From NCBI GenBank assembly GCA_902787575.1, contig CADAGX010000010.1, forward strand, positions 16,188 through 80,187: DNA of 64,000 bases, read 5' to 3'. The notes beneath the pieces were generated by a model, which was not told the DNA's origin, did no database searches, and saw only the letters and a program-made list of their open reading frames with translations. This document shows, piece after piece, positions 17,463-26,584 of this stretch. Every line of letters begins with the position of its first letter. Position 1 is the first letter of the stretch. The DNA is from an uncultured Bacteroidales bacterium (lineage in GTDB: Bacteria; Bacteroidota; Bacteroidia; Bacteroidales; Bacteroidaceae). The translations under genes and the position numbers were made by a program.

Positions 17463-18842
17463 ATGAATCTAAAGGACGTACATAGTGTTTATTTCGTGGG
17501 AATCGGTGGCATTGGCATGAGCGCCATTGCACGATACTTTCTTCACTCGGGCTTGCAGGTGGCAGGCTACGACAAGACGCCCAGCGAGCTGACAAAGACG
17601 CTGGCCGCTGAAGGCGCACAAGTCCATTACGATGACGATGTGCGGCAGATTCCGGACGCCTGCCTCGACGCATCTACTTGTCTCGTGGTCTATACGCCAG
17701 CCATTCCAGCCGAGCACACGGAACTGACCTATTTCCGGCAGCACGGCTTCACGATACAGAAACGCGCACAAGTGCTGGGACTCCTGACGCAATCCATGCG
17801 CGGACTTTGTGTGGCGGGCACGCACGGCAAAACCACCACCAGCAGCATGGCGGCCCACCTGTTGCACCAGAGCCACGTCGATTGCAACGCATTCCTGGGA
17901 GGTATCACGAAGAACTATGGCACGAATTACATTTTCAGTACGCAGAGCCCCTTCGTTGTTATCGAGGCCGACGAGTTCGACCGCTCGTTCCACTGGCTGA
18001 CGCCCTTTGCCAGTGTTATCACCGCCACGGACGCAGATCATCTTGATATTTACGGCACAGAAGAAGCATACCTCGAGAGTTTTCGCCACTACAGCAGCCT
18101 GATTCAGTCGGGAGGCTACCTCATTTTGCATACGGGCCTCGCCATGAAGCCGGATGTGCAGGAGGGAGTGACGGTTTTCACCTATAGTCAGGACACGGGC
18201 GACTTCCACGCCCGCAATATCCGCATCGGGAATGGTGAAATCTGCTTCGACCTTGTTTCGCCGCTGGGCGACATCACCGATATAACATTGGGTGTTCCCG
18301 TTTTGGTAAACATCGAAAACGGAATCGCCGCCATGGCGCTGGCTCAGATTGCAGGCGCCACAGCCGAGGAAATACGCCGTGGAATGCAGTCGTTCAAAGG
18401 TGTGGACCGACGGTTTGACATTCATCTGAAGACCGATGAGGTGGTATATGTCAGCGATTACGCTCATCACCCCGAGGAAATACGTCAGAGCCTTGCCAGC
18501 CTGAAGCAGCTTTATGCCGGCCGACGGCTGAAGGTGATATTCCAACCTCATCTTTACACTCGCACACGCGACTTTTATCGCCAGTTTGCCGACGCTCTTT
18601 CGCTAGCCGACGACGTAACGCTGACCGAGATATATCCTGCTCGCGAAAAACCCATTCCGGGCGTCAGCAGCGAACTGATATACGACAATCTGCGACCCGG
18701 CGTAAAGCGCGAAATCTGCCGCTCGGAGGAAGTCTGCGACATTGTGCGCCGCGGCGGCTTCGACGTGCTGGTGACACTGGGAGCCGGAGACATTGAGAAA
18801 TATGCCGATGATATTACACAAATACTGAAGAACCGCACATGA
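17463..18842 (+). CDS. murC: UDP-MurNAc--L-alanine ligase MurC
   Basis: 459 aa from ATG 17463; the TTG at 17445 inside murG is less likely. Motifs: YFVGIGGIGMSAIARYF at the N-terminus, P-loop GTHGKTTTSS near residue 120, EADEFDRSF, and DYAHHPEEIR followed by FQPHLYTRT. It starts the stem-peptide pathway by adding L-alanine to UDP-MurNAc. No ddl or murF gene follows, as is usual for the Bacteroidales dcw cluster. Confidence 0.97.
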   Translation: MNLKDVHSVYFVGIGGIGMSAIARYFLHSGLQVAGYDKTPSELTKTLAAEGAQVHYDDDVRQIPDACLDASTCLVVYTPAIPAEHTELTYFRQHGFTIQKRAQVLGLLTQSMRGLCVAGTHGKTTTSSMAAHLLHQSHVDCNAFLGGITKNYGTNYIFSTQSPFVVIEADEFDRSFHWLTPFASVITATDADHLDIYGTEEAYLESFRHYSSLIQSGGYLILHTGLAMKPDVQEGVTVFTYSQDTGDFHARNIRIGNGEICFDLVSPLGDITDITLGVPVLVNIENGIAAMALAQIAGATAEEIRRGMQSFKGVDRRFDIHLKTDEVVYVSDYAHHPEEIRQSLASLKQLYAGRRLKVIFQPHLYTRTRDFYRQFADALSLADDVTLTEIYPAREKPIPGVSSELIYDNLRPGVKREICRSEEVCDIVRRGGFDVLVTLGAGDIEKYADDITQILKNRT

Positions 18843-19573
18843 AAACGGCCATAAAACTTCTGCTTTTCCTCTGCGCGGGCGCTTATCTGGTGTTCGCCCT
18901 CGTAAAATTCGCGCATCGCACGGAGGACGTAACGTGTTCCGGCGTGTCTATTATTCTCAGCGACACGCTCAGCCAAGGTTTTATCTGCGAGCGCGACGTC
19001 GAGGATATTCTTGCCAAGAATAAAATCTTTGCGCAGGGAGAGAGTATCGACAAACTCGACCTTGGGCTTATTGAGACGCGCCTGAAGGAAAGTCCGTATA
19101 TCGAGCGGGCGAAATGCTACTTCTCGGGGAACGGAAATCTCTGCATCAAGGTTTCCCCGCAGCATCCCATCCTGCGCATCATATCGCACGAGAACGGAAA
19201 TTATTACCTCGATCGTGAGGGACTTACGATGCCTGCCGGCGACATTAACATGAACCTTTGCGTGGCCACGGGCAGCATCTCCAAGGATTTTGCAAGCAAG
19301 AAACTCCTGCCGCTGGCTCAGTTTATTCACGACGACCCCTTCTGGAAGGAGCAAATCGTGCAGATAAACGTTACGCCCAAAGGCGAGATAGAACTTTTCC
19401 CACGCGTGGGAGAACATAAGATACTGCTTGGCGGCGTGGAAGACTACGAGAAGAAACTCCACAAGATGCGCATCTTCTACAAAAACGGACTGCCGCGCGT
19501 TGGGTGGAACCGTTACAAAATCATAAATCTGGCCTTCGACGGACAAATAGTTTGCATAAGAAACAACAAATAA
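18839..19573 (+). CDS. ftsQ: Division protein FtsQ
   Basis: 244 aa. Overlaps the murC stop by 4 nt (ATGA). One N-terminal membrane helix (about residues 5-22, IKLLLFLCAGAYLVFAL) is followed by a POTRA-like region and a beta domain (SPYIERAKCYFSGNG, QHPILRIISHENG, YYLDREG). FtsQ recruits the FtsL/B and FtsW/I group to the septum. Sequence similarity is low across phyla; position between murC and ftsA fixes the identity. Confidence 0.9.
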   Translation: MKTAIKLLLFLCAGAYLVFALVKFAHRTEDVTCSGVSIILSDTLSQGFICERDVEDILAKNKIFAQGESIDKLDLGLIETRLKESPYIERAKCYFSGNGNLCIKVSPQHPILRIISHENGNYYLDREGLTMPAGDINMNLCVATGSISKDFASKKLLPLAQFIHDDPFWKEQIVQINVTPKGEIELFPRVGEHKILLGGVEDYEKKLHKMRIFYKNGLPRVGWNRYKIINLAFDGQIVCIRNNK

Positions 19574-19584
19574 ACACATAGAAT

Positions 19585-20943
19585 ATGGTAGTAGAAAAGG
19601 ACATTATCGTCGCAGTGGAGCTCGGATCGACAGCAATCCGTGCCATAGCTGGAAAAAGAGAGCCCGATGGGAGTATGCAGGTTCTCGCCGTCGCGCAGGA
19701 AGAGAGCGCCAATGCAATTCGCAAGGGCGTCGTGGATAATATCGACCGCACGACGCAGGCTATAAGGCGCGTCGTGGACCAAATCAACGAGAAACTTGGC
19801 GTTTTTGTCAACAGCGTGTACGTAGGACTCGGCGGACAATCGCTCCACGCTGTGTCAAACAAGGTGTCGCGACAGTTCGGCGAGAAGATTCAGATAGCCC
19901 ACAGCATGGTGGACGAAATGAAGGATACAAATTTGGGCGTGATGTATCCCGACGCTGAAATTCTGGACGTAGTCCCGCAGGAGTTCCGAATTGGAAATCG
20001 CCTTGTGGCGGATCCCGTCGGAATGCAGAGCGAGCAGTTGGAAGCGCACTTTCTGAACGTTATCAGTCGGAAAAGTATGAGCGAGAACATCGAAAAGTGC
20101 GTGCAAGGTGCCGGGCTTGAGATGGCTGAGCTGCTTATCTCGCCCATCTGCCTGTCCGACGCACTGCTCTCGGCCAGCGAGAAACGTTCGGGCTGTGCGC
20201 TCGTGGATATGGGCGCCGACACCACCAGTATCGCAGTGTATGACGGCGGTATGTTGCGTCATCTTATCGTTATCCCCTTGGGCGGTAGCAATGTGACGGC
20301 CGACATTATGAGCAAGAGCATTGAGCAGGAAGAAGCTGAAACGTTGAAACTGAAATATGGCACGGCATATCGTGTGGAAACAGAGGATCAGTCCGACGAA
20401 GACATAGCGCTGAGCCATTCGCGCAGCATTAAAGAAAGTGTTTTGCAAGAGATCGTAGAAGCGCGCTATGAGGAGATAATCGACAATATCTGGGAACAAA
20501 TCCGCGGAAAGAGCCAGTTGCTTTCGGGAGTAGTATTCACGGGAGGTTGTGCTCGGGTGCGCAATCTTACGGAAGCCTTTACGCAGTTTACACACTGTGG
20601 GCCGTTGAGTCTGCGCGTGGCAAAGGGACTTCCTGTCGGCATAAGCTTGTCGTCCGGCGTCCGTCCCGACGTAGAGCAACTCGACACGCTTATGGCGCTG
20701 CTTTTGCAAGGCAAGTGTAGTTGTGTGACAGAGAAACCCGAGGAAAAGGTGGTGCAGGACGAGATAAACTTTGGCGACGAAACGCCGGAGCAGCCTGTCG
20801 CAACAGAGAACGAAGCAGAGCAAAATACGCCTGAGACGCCCGAGACTGAAAAAACTCCCAAGAAGCCGCGCGAAGGTCTCGGCAAGAAAGTGATGAAATG
20901 GTGGGAAAAAATAAACGACGCGTTCTCCGAGCCGGAAGATTAA
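19585..20943 (+). CDS. ftsA: Division protein FtsA (actin-like FtsZ anchor)
   Basis: 452 aa. Actin-fold nucleotide-binding motifs: IVAVELGSTAIRAIAGKRE at the N-terminus, CALVDMGADTTSIAVYDGG around residues 204-222, and VFTGGCARVRNLTEA near 315-329. After the core comes an acidic, Pro/Glu-rich linker (about 380-430) and a C-terminal amphipathic segment GLGKKVMKWWEKINDAF, the membrane-targeting helix. It tethers FtsZ filaments to the inner membrane. Confidence 0.96.
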   Translation: MVVEKDIIVAVELGSTAIRAIAGKREPDGSMQVLAVAQEESANAIRKGVVDNIDRTTQAIRRVVDQINEKLGVFVNSVYVGLGGQSLHAVSNKVSRQFGEKIQIAHSMVDEMKDTNLGVMYPDAEILDVVPQEFRIGNRLVADPVGMQSEQLEAHFLNVISRKSMSENIEKCVQGAGLEMAELLISPICLSDALLSASEKRSGCALVDMGADTTSIAVYDGGMLRHLIVIPLGGSNVTADIMSKSIEQEEAETLKLKYGTAYRVETEDQSDEDIALSHSRSIKESVLQEIVEARYEEIIDNIWEQIRGKSQLLSGVVFTGGCARVRNLTEAFTQFTHCGPLSLRVAKGLPVGISLSSGVRPDVEQLDTLMALLLQGKCSCVTEKPEEKVVQDEINFGDETPEQPVATENEAEQNTPETPETEKTPKKPREGLGKKVMKWWEKINDAFSEPED

Positions 20944-20974
20944 CACCTGTCTTAGAAAATAAACTACATGCATT

Positions 20975-22285
20975 ATGGAAGACAATAATACATTGAATAC
21001 TGGAGGAATATCTTTCAACTTCAAGTCCTCTGCGCCTGCCATTATAAAAGTTATAGGCGTAGGCGGTGGTGGCGGCAATGCCGTAAATCACATGTATCGC
21101 GAGGGAATCCACGACGTGACGTATGTCTTGTGCAATACCGACAAGAAGGCGCTCAGCGACTCGCCCGTCCCCAATCATCTGCAACTCGGCAAGGATGGTC
21201 TCGGCGCCGGCAACCGACCTGAGAAGGCGCGGCTGGCTGCGCAGGAAAGCATAGAGGACGTAAAGCAAATGCTGAACGACGGAACCCGCATGGTGTTTAT
21301 CACGGCCGGCATGGGCGGCGGAACGGGAACGGGTGCCGCACCGATAATTGCGCAGTGTGCCAAGGAAATGGGCATTCTCACCGTGGGAATTGTGACGATT
21401 CCTTTCAAGTTTGAGGGAAATAAAAAAATTAATCAGGCACTCGACGGCGTGGAGGAGATAGCTAAGCACGTGGACGCGCTGCTTGTTATCAACAACGAAC
21501 GCCTGCGCGAAATTTATCCCGAACTGACGGTTATCAACGCCTTCGCTAAGGCAGACGACACGCTGAGCGTGGCAGCCAAGAGCATTGCTGAGATAATAAC
21601 CATGCATGGTATCATAAACCTCGACTTTCAGGACGTAACCACAGTGCTGAAGGATGGCGGCGTGGCGCTGATGAGTACCGGCTATGGCGAGGGCGAGAAT
21701 CGTGTGTCAAAGGCCATTCGGGAAGCGCTAAACAGCCCGTTGCTTAACAATACCGACATTTTCAATTCCAAAAAGGTGCTGCTGAACATCAATTTCTGTA
21801 ACGACAAAGAACAGGAGAGCCTGATGATGGAAGAAATGAATGAGGTGAACGACTTCATGGGCAAGTTCCGCCAGGATGTTGAGACCAAGTGGGGATTGGC
21901 TACCGACAGCTCGCTTGGAGCGAAAGTGAAGGTGACGCTGCTTGCCACGGGCTTCGGTCTGCAGAATATTCCGGGTATGCCCGAAAATGTAGAGCCTGCT
22001 GTTCCCGAACCCACAGGCCCGGATGAAGACGAAAAGAAGTTGATAAGAGAAATTCAAAAGGATCATTATTACGGCGAAAGCGGCAAGACGAAACAGATCC
22101 GACGTCGCCATAGTATTTTCATCTTCAGCGAGTCTGATATCGACAACGAGGATATAATTTCCATGGTTGATACGCTGCCCACCTACCGCCGCACGAAGGA
22201 AGAACTCAACAAGATTAGAAAAAAGAACGAGGAGCCGGTCGAAGGTTCGGAGGCCGTGCCATCGGGAATTAACTTCAACGTATAA
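20975..22285 (+). CDS. ftsZ: Division GTPase FtsZ
   Basis: 436 aa. Tubulin signature GMGGGTGTGAAPI near residue 110, preceded by VIGVGGGGGNAVNHMY (about 26-41); T7-loop region around NLDFQDVTTVLKDGG. The GTPase core is followed by a variable linker and a charged C-terminal part (DTLPTYRRTKEEL, then SGINFNV). It forms the Z-ring. The 31-nt gap to ftsA contains no promoter signal that I can see. Confidence 0.97.
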   Translation: MEDNNTLNTGGISFNFKSSAPAIIKVIGVGGGGGNAVNHMYREGIHDVTYVLCNTDKKALSDSPVPNHLQLGKDGLGAGNRPEKARLAAQESIEDVKQMLNDGTRMVFITAGMGGGTGTGAAPIIAQCAKEMGILTVGIVTIPFKFEGNKKINQALDGVEEIAKHVDALLVINNERLREIYPELTVINAFAKADDTLSVAAKSIAEIITMHGIINLDFQDVTTVLKDGGVALMSTGYGEGENRVSKAIREALNSPLLNNTDIFNSKKVLLNINFCNDKEQESLMMEEMNEVNDFMGKFRQDVETKWGLATDSSLGAKVKVTLLATGFGLQNIPGMPENVEPAVPEPTGPDEDEKKLIREIQKDHYYGESGKTKQIRRRHSIFIFSESDIDNEDIISMVDTLPTYRRTKEELNKIRKKNEEPVEGSEAVPSGINFNV

Positions 22286-22300
22286 TATATATAATAAGGT
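22286..22300 (+). promoter_or_regulatory. TATATAATAAGGT start-site element before yqeY
   Basis: TATATATAATAAGGT runs straight into the ATG at 22301, so the start codon forms the end of the shared block (GGTATG). Compare murE, ftsW and the SGNH hydrolase. Confidence 0.5.
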
Positions 22301-22750
22301 ATGTTGTTCGAGAAAGTAAGCAGCGACATTATCGCTGCGATGAAAGCAAAGGACAAAGTGCGGCTTTCTGCACTGAGAAACATCAAAAAATATTTTATCG
22401 AGGCCAAGACACAGCCTGGCGCGAACGACGAGTTGAGCGACGCAGATGCTACGAAGATTCTGGCCAAGCTGGCCAAACAGGGCCGCGACACGGCTGCCAT
22501 CTATGTGGCTCAGGGACGGCAGGATCTGGCCGACGAAGAGTTGGCGCAGGCCAGTGTTATAGAGGAATACCTGCCGAAGCAACTTACGCCCGACGAGTTG
22601 CGGAAAGAACTTCTGGCGATAATTGCCGAGACGGGTGCTTCGGGACAGAAGGATATGGGACGTGTGATGGGAGTTGCCACGAAGGCGCTCAACGGACGCG
22701 CCGACGGAAAAGCCATCAGTCTGCTGGTGAAAGAGCTGCTGGCTAACTAA
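22301..22750 (+). CDS. yqeY: GatB/YqeY domain protein
   Basis: 149 aa, usual length for the family. Motifs: KAKDKVRLSALRNIKKYFIEA near the N-terminus, VIEEYLPKQLTPDELRKEL and GQKDMGRVMGVATKALNGRADG at the C-terminus. The YqeY domain is shared with the tail of GatB (Glu-tRNA amidotransferase), but the role of the free protein is not known. Last gene of the dcw transcript. It ends tail to tail with recO, overlapping by 8 nt. Confidence 0.9.
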   Translation: MLFEKVSSDIIAAMKAKDKVRLSALRNIKKYFIEAKTQPGANDELSDADATKILAKLAKQGRDTAAIYVAQGRQDLADEELAQASVIEEYLPKQLTPDELRKELLAIIAETGASGQKDMGRVMGVATKALNGRADGKAISLLVKELLAN

Positions 22751-23483
22751 GAACCTCGCGAAGTATCGGCAGAGACTTCAGGGCGGGAACTTCGGGAATG
22801 TGTAGTTGGTAGTATTGCAGCAGCACATCGAGCAGTCGGTTTCGCTGCGCCCGCGTGAGGTGGAAGAGATGCAGCGTGTGGAAATCCATGCGCAGCAGTG
22901 TGGGCATCAGCGCGCTCTCTTCGGCTGAAAGATATTGTCCGTGCAGGGGCAGTGAATCCGTCAGCATGCCTTCTTGCATATCGAAGACGGCAGTCCGGCT
23001 CTCACGCCTGCGGGCACGAGCGCTTCTGCTGGTTTCCACGGCGGGCCAGAATCCCAAGTGTCGTGTCATGTGAATGAGCAGCACAAGGTGGAAGTTGGAA
23101 ACTCCGCGCGACGTTGTGTCCAGCCACTGCAGGCTGTGCCGCAGGTAGGTGTATAGTGCAGCATTTGGGCCTTCGCTGCGCAGGATGTGCGAAAGAAACT
23201 CTGCCAGAAAAATTGCCAGCATCTCTTTCATCGGGTCGAACATGAGCGAAGAATAAGCGTGTGCCGAGCGAATCTCGCGGACGTGCTGCAGTTCTTGGCG
23301 TGTCCGGAAATCGAAACTCACTTCTACAAGGCTCAGCGGCCGCAGGAGAGACGACTTTCCCGACCTTCGGGCACGCAGCAGAAAGCCTACCATGCCTCGC
23401 GAGGCCGTGTAGATGTTTGCTATCAAACGGTCGTCGCCATATTTCTGAGTGCGCAGCACGATACCTTCAGTCGTTTCCCACAT
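22743..23483 (-). CDS. recO: DNA repair protein RecO
   Basis: 246 aa from ATG 23483; the longer reading from TTG 23492 is less likely. N-terminal OB-fold: TTEGIVLRTQKYGDDRLIAN and GMVGFLLRARRSGKSSLLRPL. The helical C-terminal part has no obvious zinc cluster, as is usual in Bacteroidetes RecO. It helps load RecA onto SSB-coated single strands in the RecFOR pathway. A weak -7 box (TAACTTTA, 23509-23502) lies upstream. Confidence 0.9.
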   Translation of the reverse strand: MWETTEGIVLRTQKYGDDRLIANIYTASRGMVGFLLRARRSGKSSLLRPLSLVEVSFDFRTRQELQHVREIRSAHAYSSLMFDPMKEMLAIFLAEFLSHILRSEGPNAALYTYLRHSLQWLDTTSRGVSNFHLVLLIHMTRHLGFWPAVETSRSARARRRESRTAVFDMQEGMLTDSLPLHGQYLSAEESALMPTLLRMDFHTLHLFHLTRAQRNRLLDVLLQYYQLHIPEVPALKSLPILREVLS

Positions 23484-23582
23484 AAAAATCAAAAAGACGT
23501 GTAAAGTTACGAAAAAAGAACTGATTACACGCTACGTAAATTCGCTTTTTGCGTTGAAAACTGCATTTTTTCGCAAAAATAT

Positions 23583-23613
23583 TTTGCCAGTCAGCAGAAA
23601 TCCGCTACCTTTG
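23583..23613 (+). promoter_or_regulatory. Promoter of tRNA-Glu and rpsT
   Basis: TTTG (23583-23586), 19-nt spacer, TACCTTTG (23606-23613): a perfect Bacteroidetes promoter. No other strong signal lies before rpsT. Confidence 0.85.
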
Positions 23614-23668
23614 CATCCGCAATTGAGAGTTCGCCCTCAAAAGCACCGGCTTCAGAAGCCAAGGGTTT

Positions 23669-23740
23669 GGTCCCTTCGTCTATCGGTTAGGACGAGAGAT
23701 TTTCATTCTCTAAAGAGGAGTTCGACTCTCCTAGGGACTA
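23669..23740 (+). tRNA. tRNA-Glu (TTC)
   Basis: 72-nt cloverleaf: acceptor GGTCCCT/AGGGACT, anticodon stem AGAGA/TCTCT around loop TTTTCAT (anticodon TTC), T-arm GGAGTTCGACTCTCC. CCA is not encoded. It starts about 55 nt after the promoter and lies 30 nt before rpsT. Confidence 0.96.
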
Positions 23741-23770
23741 CAAAAAACAAAAATTAAAAGGAAAAATAAA

Positions 23771-24025
23771 ATGGCAAACCACAAATCGTCATTAAAGCGC
23801 ATTCGCCAGACGGAAAAGAGAAGGCTGCACAACAGATATTATGCTAAGACAATGCGTAATGCTGTGCGTAAGCTGCGCGCTACCACCGAGAAGGCAGCCG
23901 CAGAAGCAATGTACCCAAGTGTTCAGAAGATACTGGACAAATTGGCTAAGACAAATGTTATCCACAAGAACAAAGCGTCGAATCTGAAGTCGAAGCTTGC
24001 TCTCTACATCCAGAGGCTGAAATAA
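23771..24025 (+). CDS. rpsT: Ribosomal protein S20
   Basis: 84 aa, very basic, all helical. [20 protein letters not shown] is the family N-terminus and [13 protein letters not shown] the C-terminal helix. S20 binds 16S rRNA helices 9 and 44 early in 30S assembly. Probably made from the tRNA-Glu transcript and followed directly by a terminator. Confidence 0.97.
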   Translation: MANHKSSLKRIRQTEKRRLHNRYYAKTMRNAVRKLRATTEKAAAEAMYPSVQKILDKLAKTNVIHKNKASNLKSKLALYIQRLK

Positions 24026-24056
24026 ATTTCGGCCGTCTCTGTGAGAAAAAAATAAA

Positions 24057-24094
24057 AGCGTTGTGCCCCGAGTAGAGGTGCAGCGCTTTTTTTG
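24057..24094 (+). terminator. Terminator after rpsT
   Basis: AGCGTTGTGCC pairs with GGTGCAGCGCT (11-bp stem with G-U pairs), followed by a run of seven T residues. Confidence 0.8.
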
Positions 24095-24166
24095 TTGCAA
24101 AGGGTAATATTTCGCGCCGCCGGCTGTAATAAAATGGAAAAACGCCGAAGTTAAAAACTTTTTTCG

Positions 24167-24174
24167 TATCTTTG
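24167..24174 (+). promoter_or_regulatory. Candidate gmd promoter (-7 box)
   Basis: TATCTTTG with no clear -33 box. It would start a transcript whose roughly 270-nt leader includes the whole of array B. The sequence TTTGCAGTG after it recurs at the PgpH promoter, also next to an array. Confidence 0.5.
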
Positions 24175-24205
24175 CAGTGAACAACGCCCGTTTCCGATCC
24201 ACTGC

Positions 24206-24358
24206 CGCAAGTGGGAATTTTAAAACGACGTGTGGCAATCGGAAATACGACGTGTGGCAATGAGAAATGCGACGTGTGGCAATCGGAAATGCGACGTGTG
24301 GCAATGAGAGAAACCACGTGTGGCATTTGATGGCACGACAGGTGGGCTGACGGAGGGC
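24206..24358. repeat. 22-bp-period CACGTG array (array B, best preserved)
   Basis: Units at 24227, 24249, 24271, 24293 and 24315, exactly 22 bp apart. Four have the identical core GACGTGTGGC and the last CACGTGTGGC. Linkers alternate between AATCGGAAAT and AATGAGAAAT-like forms. Degenerate units lie at 24206 (21 bp before) and 24337 (GACAGGTGGG, 22 bp after). In the gmd leader. Confidence 0.85.
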
Positions 24359-24450
24359 GGCAGCGTCGAGGAAGAGAAGGCGGGCTGCATGACGAAAACG
24401 ACAGATGGTTTCGCCAGACGGAAAACAGGAAACAAAAAGTGTAATACGAT

Positions 24451-25548
24451 ATGGCAAAAGTGGCACTTATCACGGGCATAACCGGACAGGACGGCTCGTT
24501 TCTGGCCGAGTTCCTTATCGAGAAGGGATACGAGGTACACGGCATACTGCGCCGTAGCAGTTCTTTCAACACGGGTCGCATCGAGCATTTGTACTTAGAC
24601 GAGTGGGTGCGCGACATGAAGAAACGCCGGTTGGTGAACTTGCATTGGGGCGACATGACGGACAGCAGTTCGCTCATCCGTATCATCATGGAGACAAAAC
24701 CCGATGAGATATACAATCTGGCGGCGCAGAGCCACGTGAAAGTGAGCTTCGATGTGCCTGAATTCACGGCCGATGCCGACGCCATGGGCGTGCTGCGGCT
24801 GCTGGAGGCCGTGCGGATTGTCGGGCTTGCCAAGTCGTGCCGCATTTATCAGGCTTCCACATCCGAGTTGTATGGCATGGTGCAGGAAATCCCACAGAAG
24901 GAAACGACTCCGTTCTACCCACGCAGCCCCTACGGCGTGGCTAAAATGTACGGATTCTGGATTATGAAGAATTACCGCGAAAGCTACGGAATGTATTGCT
25001 GCAACGGCATTCTTTTCAATCACGAGAGCGAGCGTCGCGGCGAGACCTTCGTCACGCGCAAAATTACGCTTGCTGCCGCCCGAATCGCGCAGGGGTATCA
25101 GGACAAACTATACCTTGGGAACCTAAATTCGCTGCGCGACTGGGGGTATGCAAAGGATTACATCGAGTGTATGTGGCTCATACTGCAGCAGCCGGCACCC
25201 GACGATTTTGTTATTGCCACGGGCCAGTATCATAGTGTTCGCGAGTTCTGTACGTTGGCCTTCAAGGAGGTGGGCATACAACTGCGCTGGGAAGGCGAGG
25301 GCGTGAACGAGAAAGGCATCGATATGGCGTCTGGCCGCGTGCTTGTGGAGGTCGATCCCAAGTATTTCCGGCCGGCAGAAGTGGACCAACTGCTTGGTGA
25401 TCCCACGAAGGCCAAGCGTCAGTTGGGATGGAATCCGCAGAAGACTTCGTTCGAGGAACTTGTCAGAATTATGGTGCGTCACGACATGAAGAAAGTGCGT
25501 AAGCTACATTTCAAAGAACAGCAGGCAGAAGATGGAGAAACAGAGTAA
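24451..25548 (+). CDS. gmd: GDP-mannose 4,6-dehydratase
   Basis: 365 aa. Extended SDR fold: NAD(P)-binding [15 protein letters not shown] near residues 7-21, [30 protein letters not shown], and catalytic YGVAK (YxxxK). It turns GDP-mannose into GDP-4-keto-6-deoxymannose. The gene overlaps fcl by 17 nt, forming a dedicated GDP-L-fucose pair; manC in the same window supplies GDP-mannose. Fucose may be used for surface glycans or protein O-glycosylation, a Bacteroidales trait. Confidence 0.96.
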   Translation: MAKVALITGITGQDGSFLAEFLIEKGYEVHGILRRSSSFNTGRIEHLYLDEWVRDMKKRRLVNLHWGDMTDSSSLIRIIMETKPDEIYNLAAQSHVKVSFDVPEFTADADAMGVLRLLEAVRIVGLAKSCRIYQASTSELYGMVQEIPQKETTPFYPRSPYGVAKMYGFWIMKNYRESYGMYCCNGILFNHESERRGETFVTRKITLAAARIAQGYQDKLYLGNLNSLRDWGYAKDYIECMWLILQQPAPDDFVIATGQYHSVREFCTLAFKEVGIQLRWEGEGVNEKGIDMASGRVLVEVDPKYFRPAEVDQLLGDPTKAKRQLGWNPQKTSFEELVRIMVRHDMKKVRKLHFKEQQAEDGETE

Positions 25549-26473
25549 GATATTTGTGGCGGGACACCGTGGTATGGTGGGCAGCGCCATTGTGAGAGAA
25601 CTGCTGCGACAGGGCTACACCAACATTGTCACACGCACCCACAAGGAACTCGACCTTACGCGGCAGGATGCCGTGGAGCAGTTTTTTGCCGCCGAGCGTC
25701 CGGAATATGTCTTTCTGGCAGCCGCCAAGGTGGGTGGCATCGTTGCCAACCAAAGTGCGTTGGCCGATTTCATGTACGACAACATGGTGCTTGAGATGAA
25801 TGTCATACATGCCGCCTGGAAAAACGGCTGTAAGAAACTGGAATTCCTGGGCAGCAGTTGCATCTATCCGCGCTTGGCACCGCAGCCGATGCGCGAGGAT
25901 TGCCTGCTTACGGGCTCTCTGGAGCAGACAAACGAAGCCTACGCCTTAGCAAAGATCAGCGGGCTGAAATATTGCGAATACTTGAACCGTCAGTACGGCA
26001 CAGATTATATTTCAGTTATGCCCACGAATCTTTACGGCCCCAACGACAACTATCATCCCGAACATAGTCACGTATTGCCTGCGCTGATACGTCGTTTTCA
26101 CGAAGCCAAGGTTGCCGGCCTGAGGGACGTCACGTGCTGGGGCGACGGAAGTCCGCTGAGAGAGTTTCTTTACGTGGATGATTTGGCCAATCTCTGCGTG
26201 TTCCTTATGAACAATTATAGTGGCAACGAAACGGTAAATGCAGGCACCGGCCAAGAACTCACCATAAGGGAATTGACAGAACTCGTGGCGAAAGTGGTAG
26301 GATTTGAAGGCGAAATAAAATGGGACACGTCTCGCCCGAATGGAACTCCGCGTAAGTTGCTCGACGTCAGCAAGGCCGCAGCTTTGGGGTGGACTTACAA
26401 AACGGAACTGGAGGACGGCATCCGCTTGGCTTACGAGGATTACCTGAACAATCCCCACAGGGCTGAAAGATAG
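25532..26473 (+). CDS. fcl: GDP-L-fucose synthase
   Basis: 313 aa. SDR family: [17 protein letters not shown] at the N-terminus, [21 protein letters not shown], catalytic [25 protein letters not shown] and [16 protein letters not shown], all standard for WcaG/Fcl. It epimerises and reduces the Gmd product to GDP-L-fucose using NADPH. The start lies inside the 3' end of gmd. Confidence 0.96.
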   Translation: MEKQSKIFVAGHRGMVGSAIVRELLRQGYTNIVTRTHKELDLTRQDAVEQFFAAERPEYVFLAAAKVGGIVANQSALADFMYDNMVLEMNVIHAAWKNGCKKLEFLGSSCIYPRLAPQPMREDCLLTGSLEQTNEAYALAKISGLKYCEYLNRQYGTDYISVMPTNLYGPNDNYHPEHSHVLPALIRRFHEAKVAGLRDVTCWGDGSPLREFLYVDDLANLCVFLMNNYSGNETVNAGTGQELTIRELTELVAKVVGFEGEIKWDTSRPNGTPRKLLDVSKAAALGWTYKTELEDGIRLAYEDYLNNPHRAER

Positions 26474-26485
26474 CAACCACGGGCG

Positions 26486-26545
26486 GCACGGACAGTCGCA
26501 TCCCGTGCGAAGTGGTTTCTGCAAAGCAGAAAAAAGAGTTTTTTC
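26486..26545 (+). terminator. Two hairpins after fcl
   Basis: GCACGG/CCGTGC (26486-26508), then TTTCTGC-AAA-GCAGAAA (26516-26532), followed by a T-rich tract (TTTTTTCTTTTTC). Probable transcription end for gmd-fcl. Confidence 0.6.
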
Positions 26546-26568
26546 TTTTTCTTTCCGCTCAATTGCAC

Positions 26569-26576
26569 TACCTTTG
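26569..26576 (+). promoter_or_regulatory. -7 box close to the start of the third epimerase gene
   Basis: TACCTTTG ends only 8 nt before the first ATG (26585). Transcription would begin at about that ATG, so either the mRNA is nearly leaderless or translation begins at the second ATG (26597). Confidence 0.6.
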
Positions 26577-26584
26577 CAAGCAGA

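Larger units (their letters stand above)
24026..24450. other. Non-coding interval between rpsT and gmd
   Basis: Contains the rpsT terminator, the gmd -7 box and repeat array B, then about 90 bp with no signal that I recognise. Long open frames on the minus strand through the array read as repeated His/Thr/Arg/Phe-rich peptides and are spurious. Confidence 0.7.

Noticed and set aside
24227-24336. CRISPR array
   Set aside because: Repeats are only about 10 bp with 12-bp linkers that are themselves similar; there are no unique 30-bp spacers and no cas genes.
23958-24845. Long minus-strand open frames across array B with repeated ATRRIS, CHTSHF and LPHVVF peptides
   Set aside because: The repeats in the peptide come from the 22-bp DNA repeats read in shifting frames; the frame runs into gmd on the other strand and has no family or start signal.
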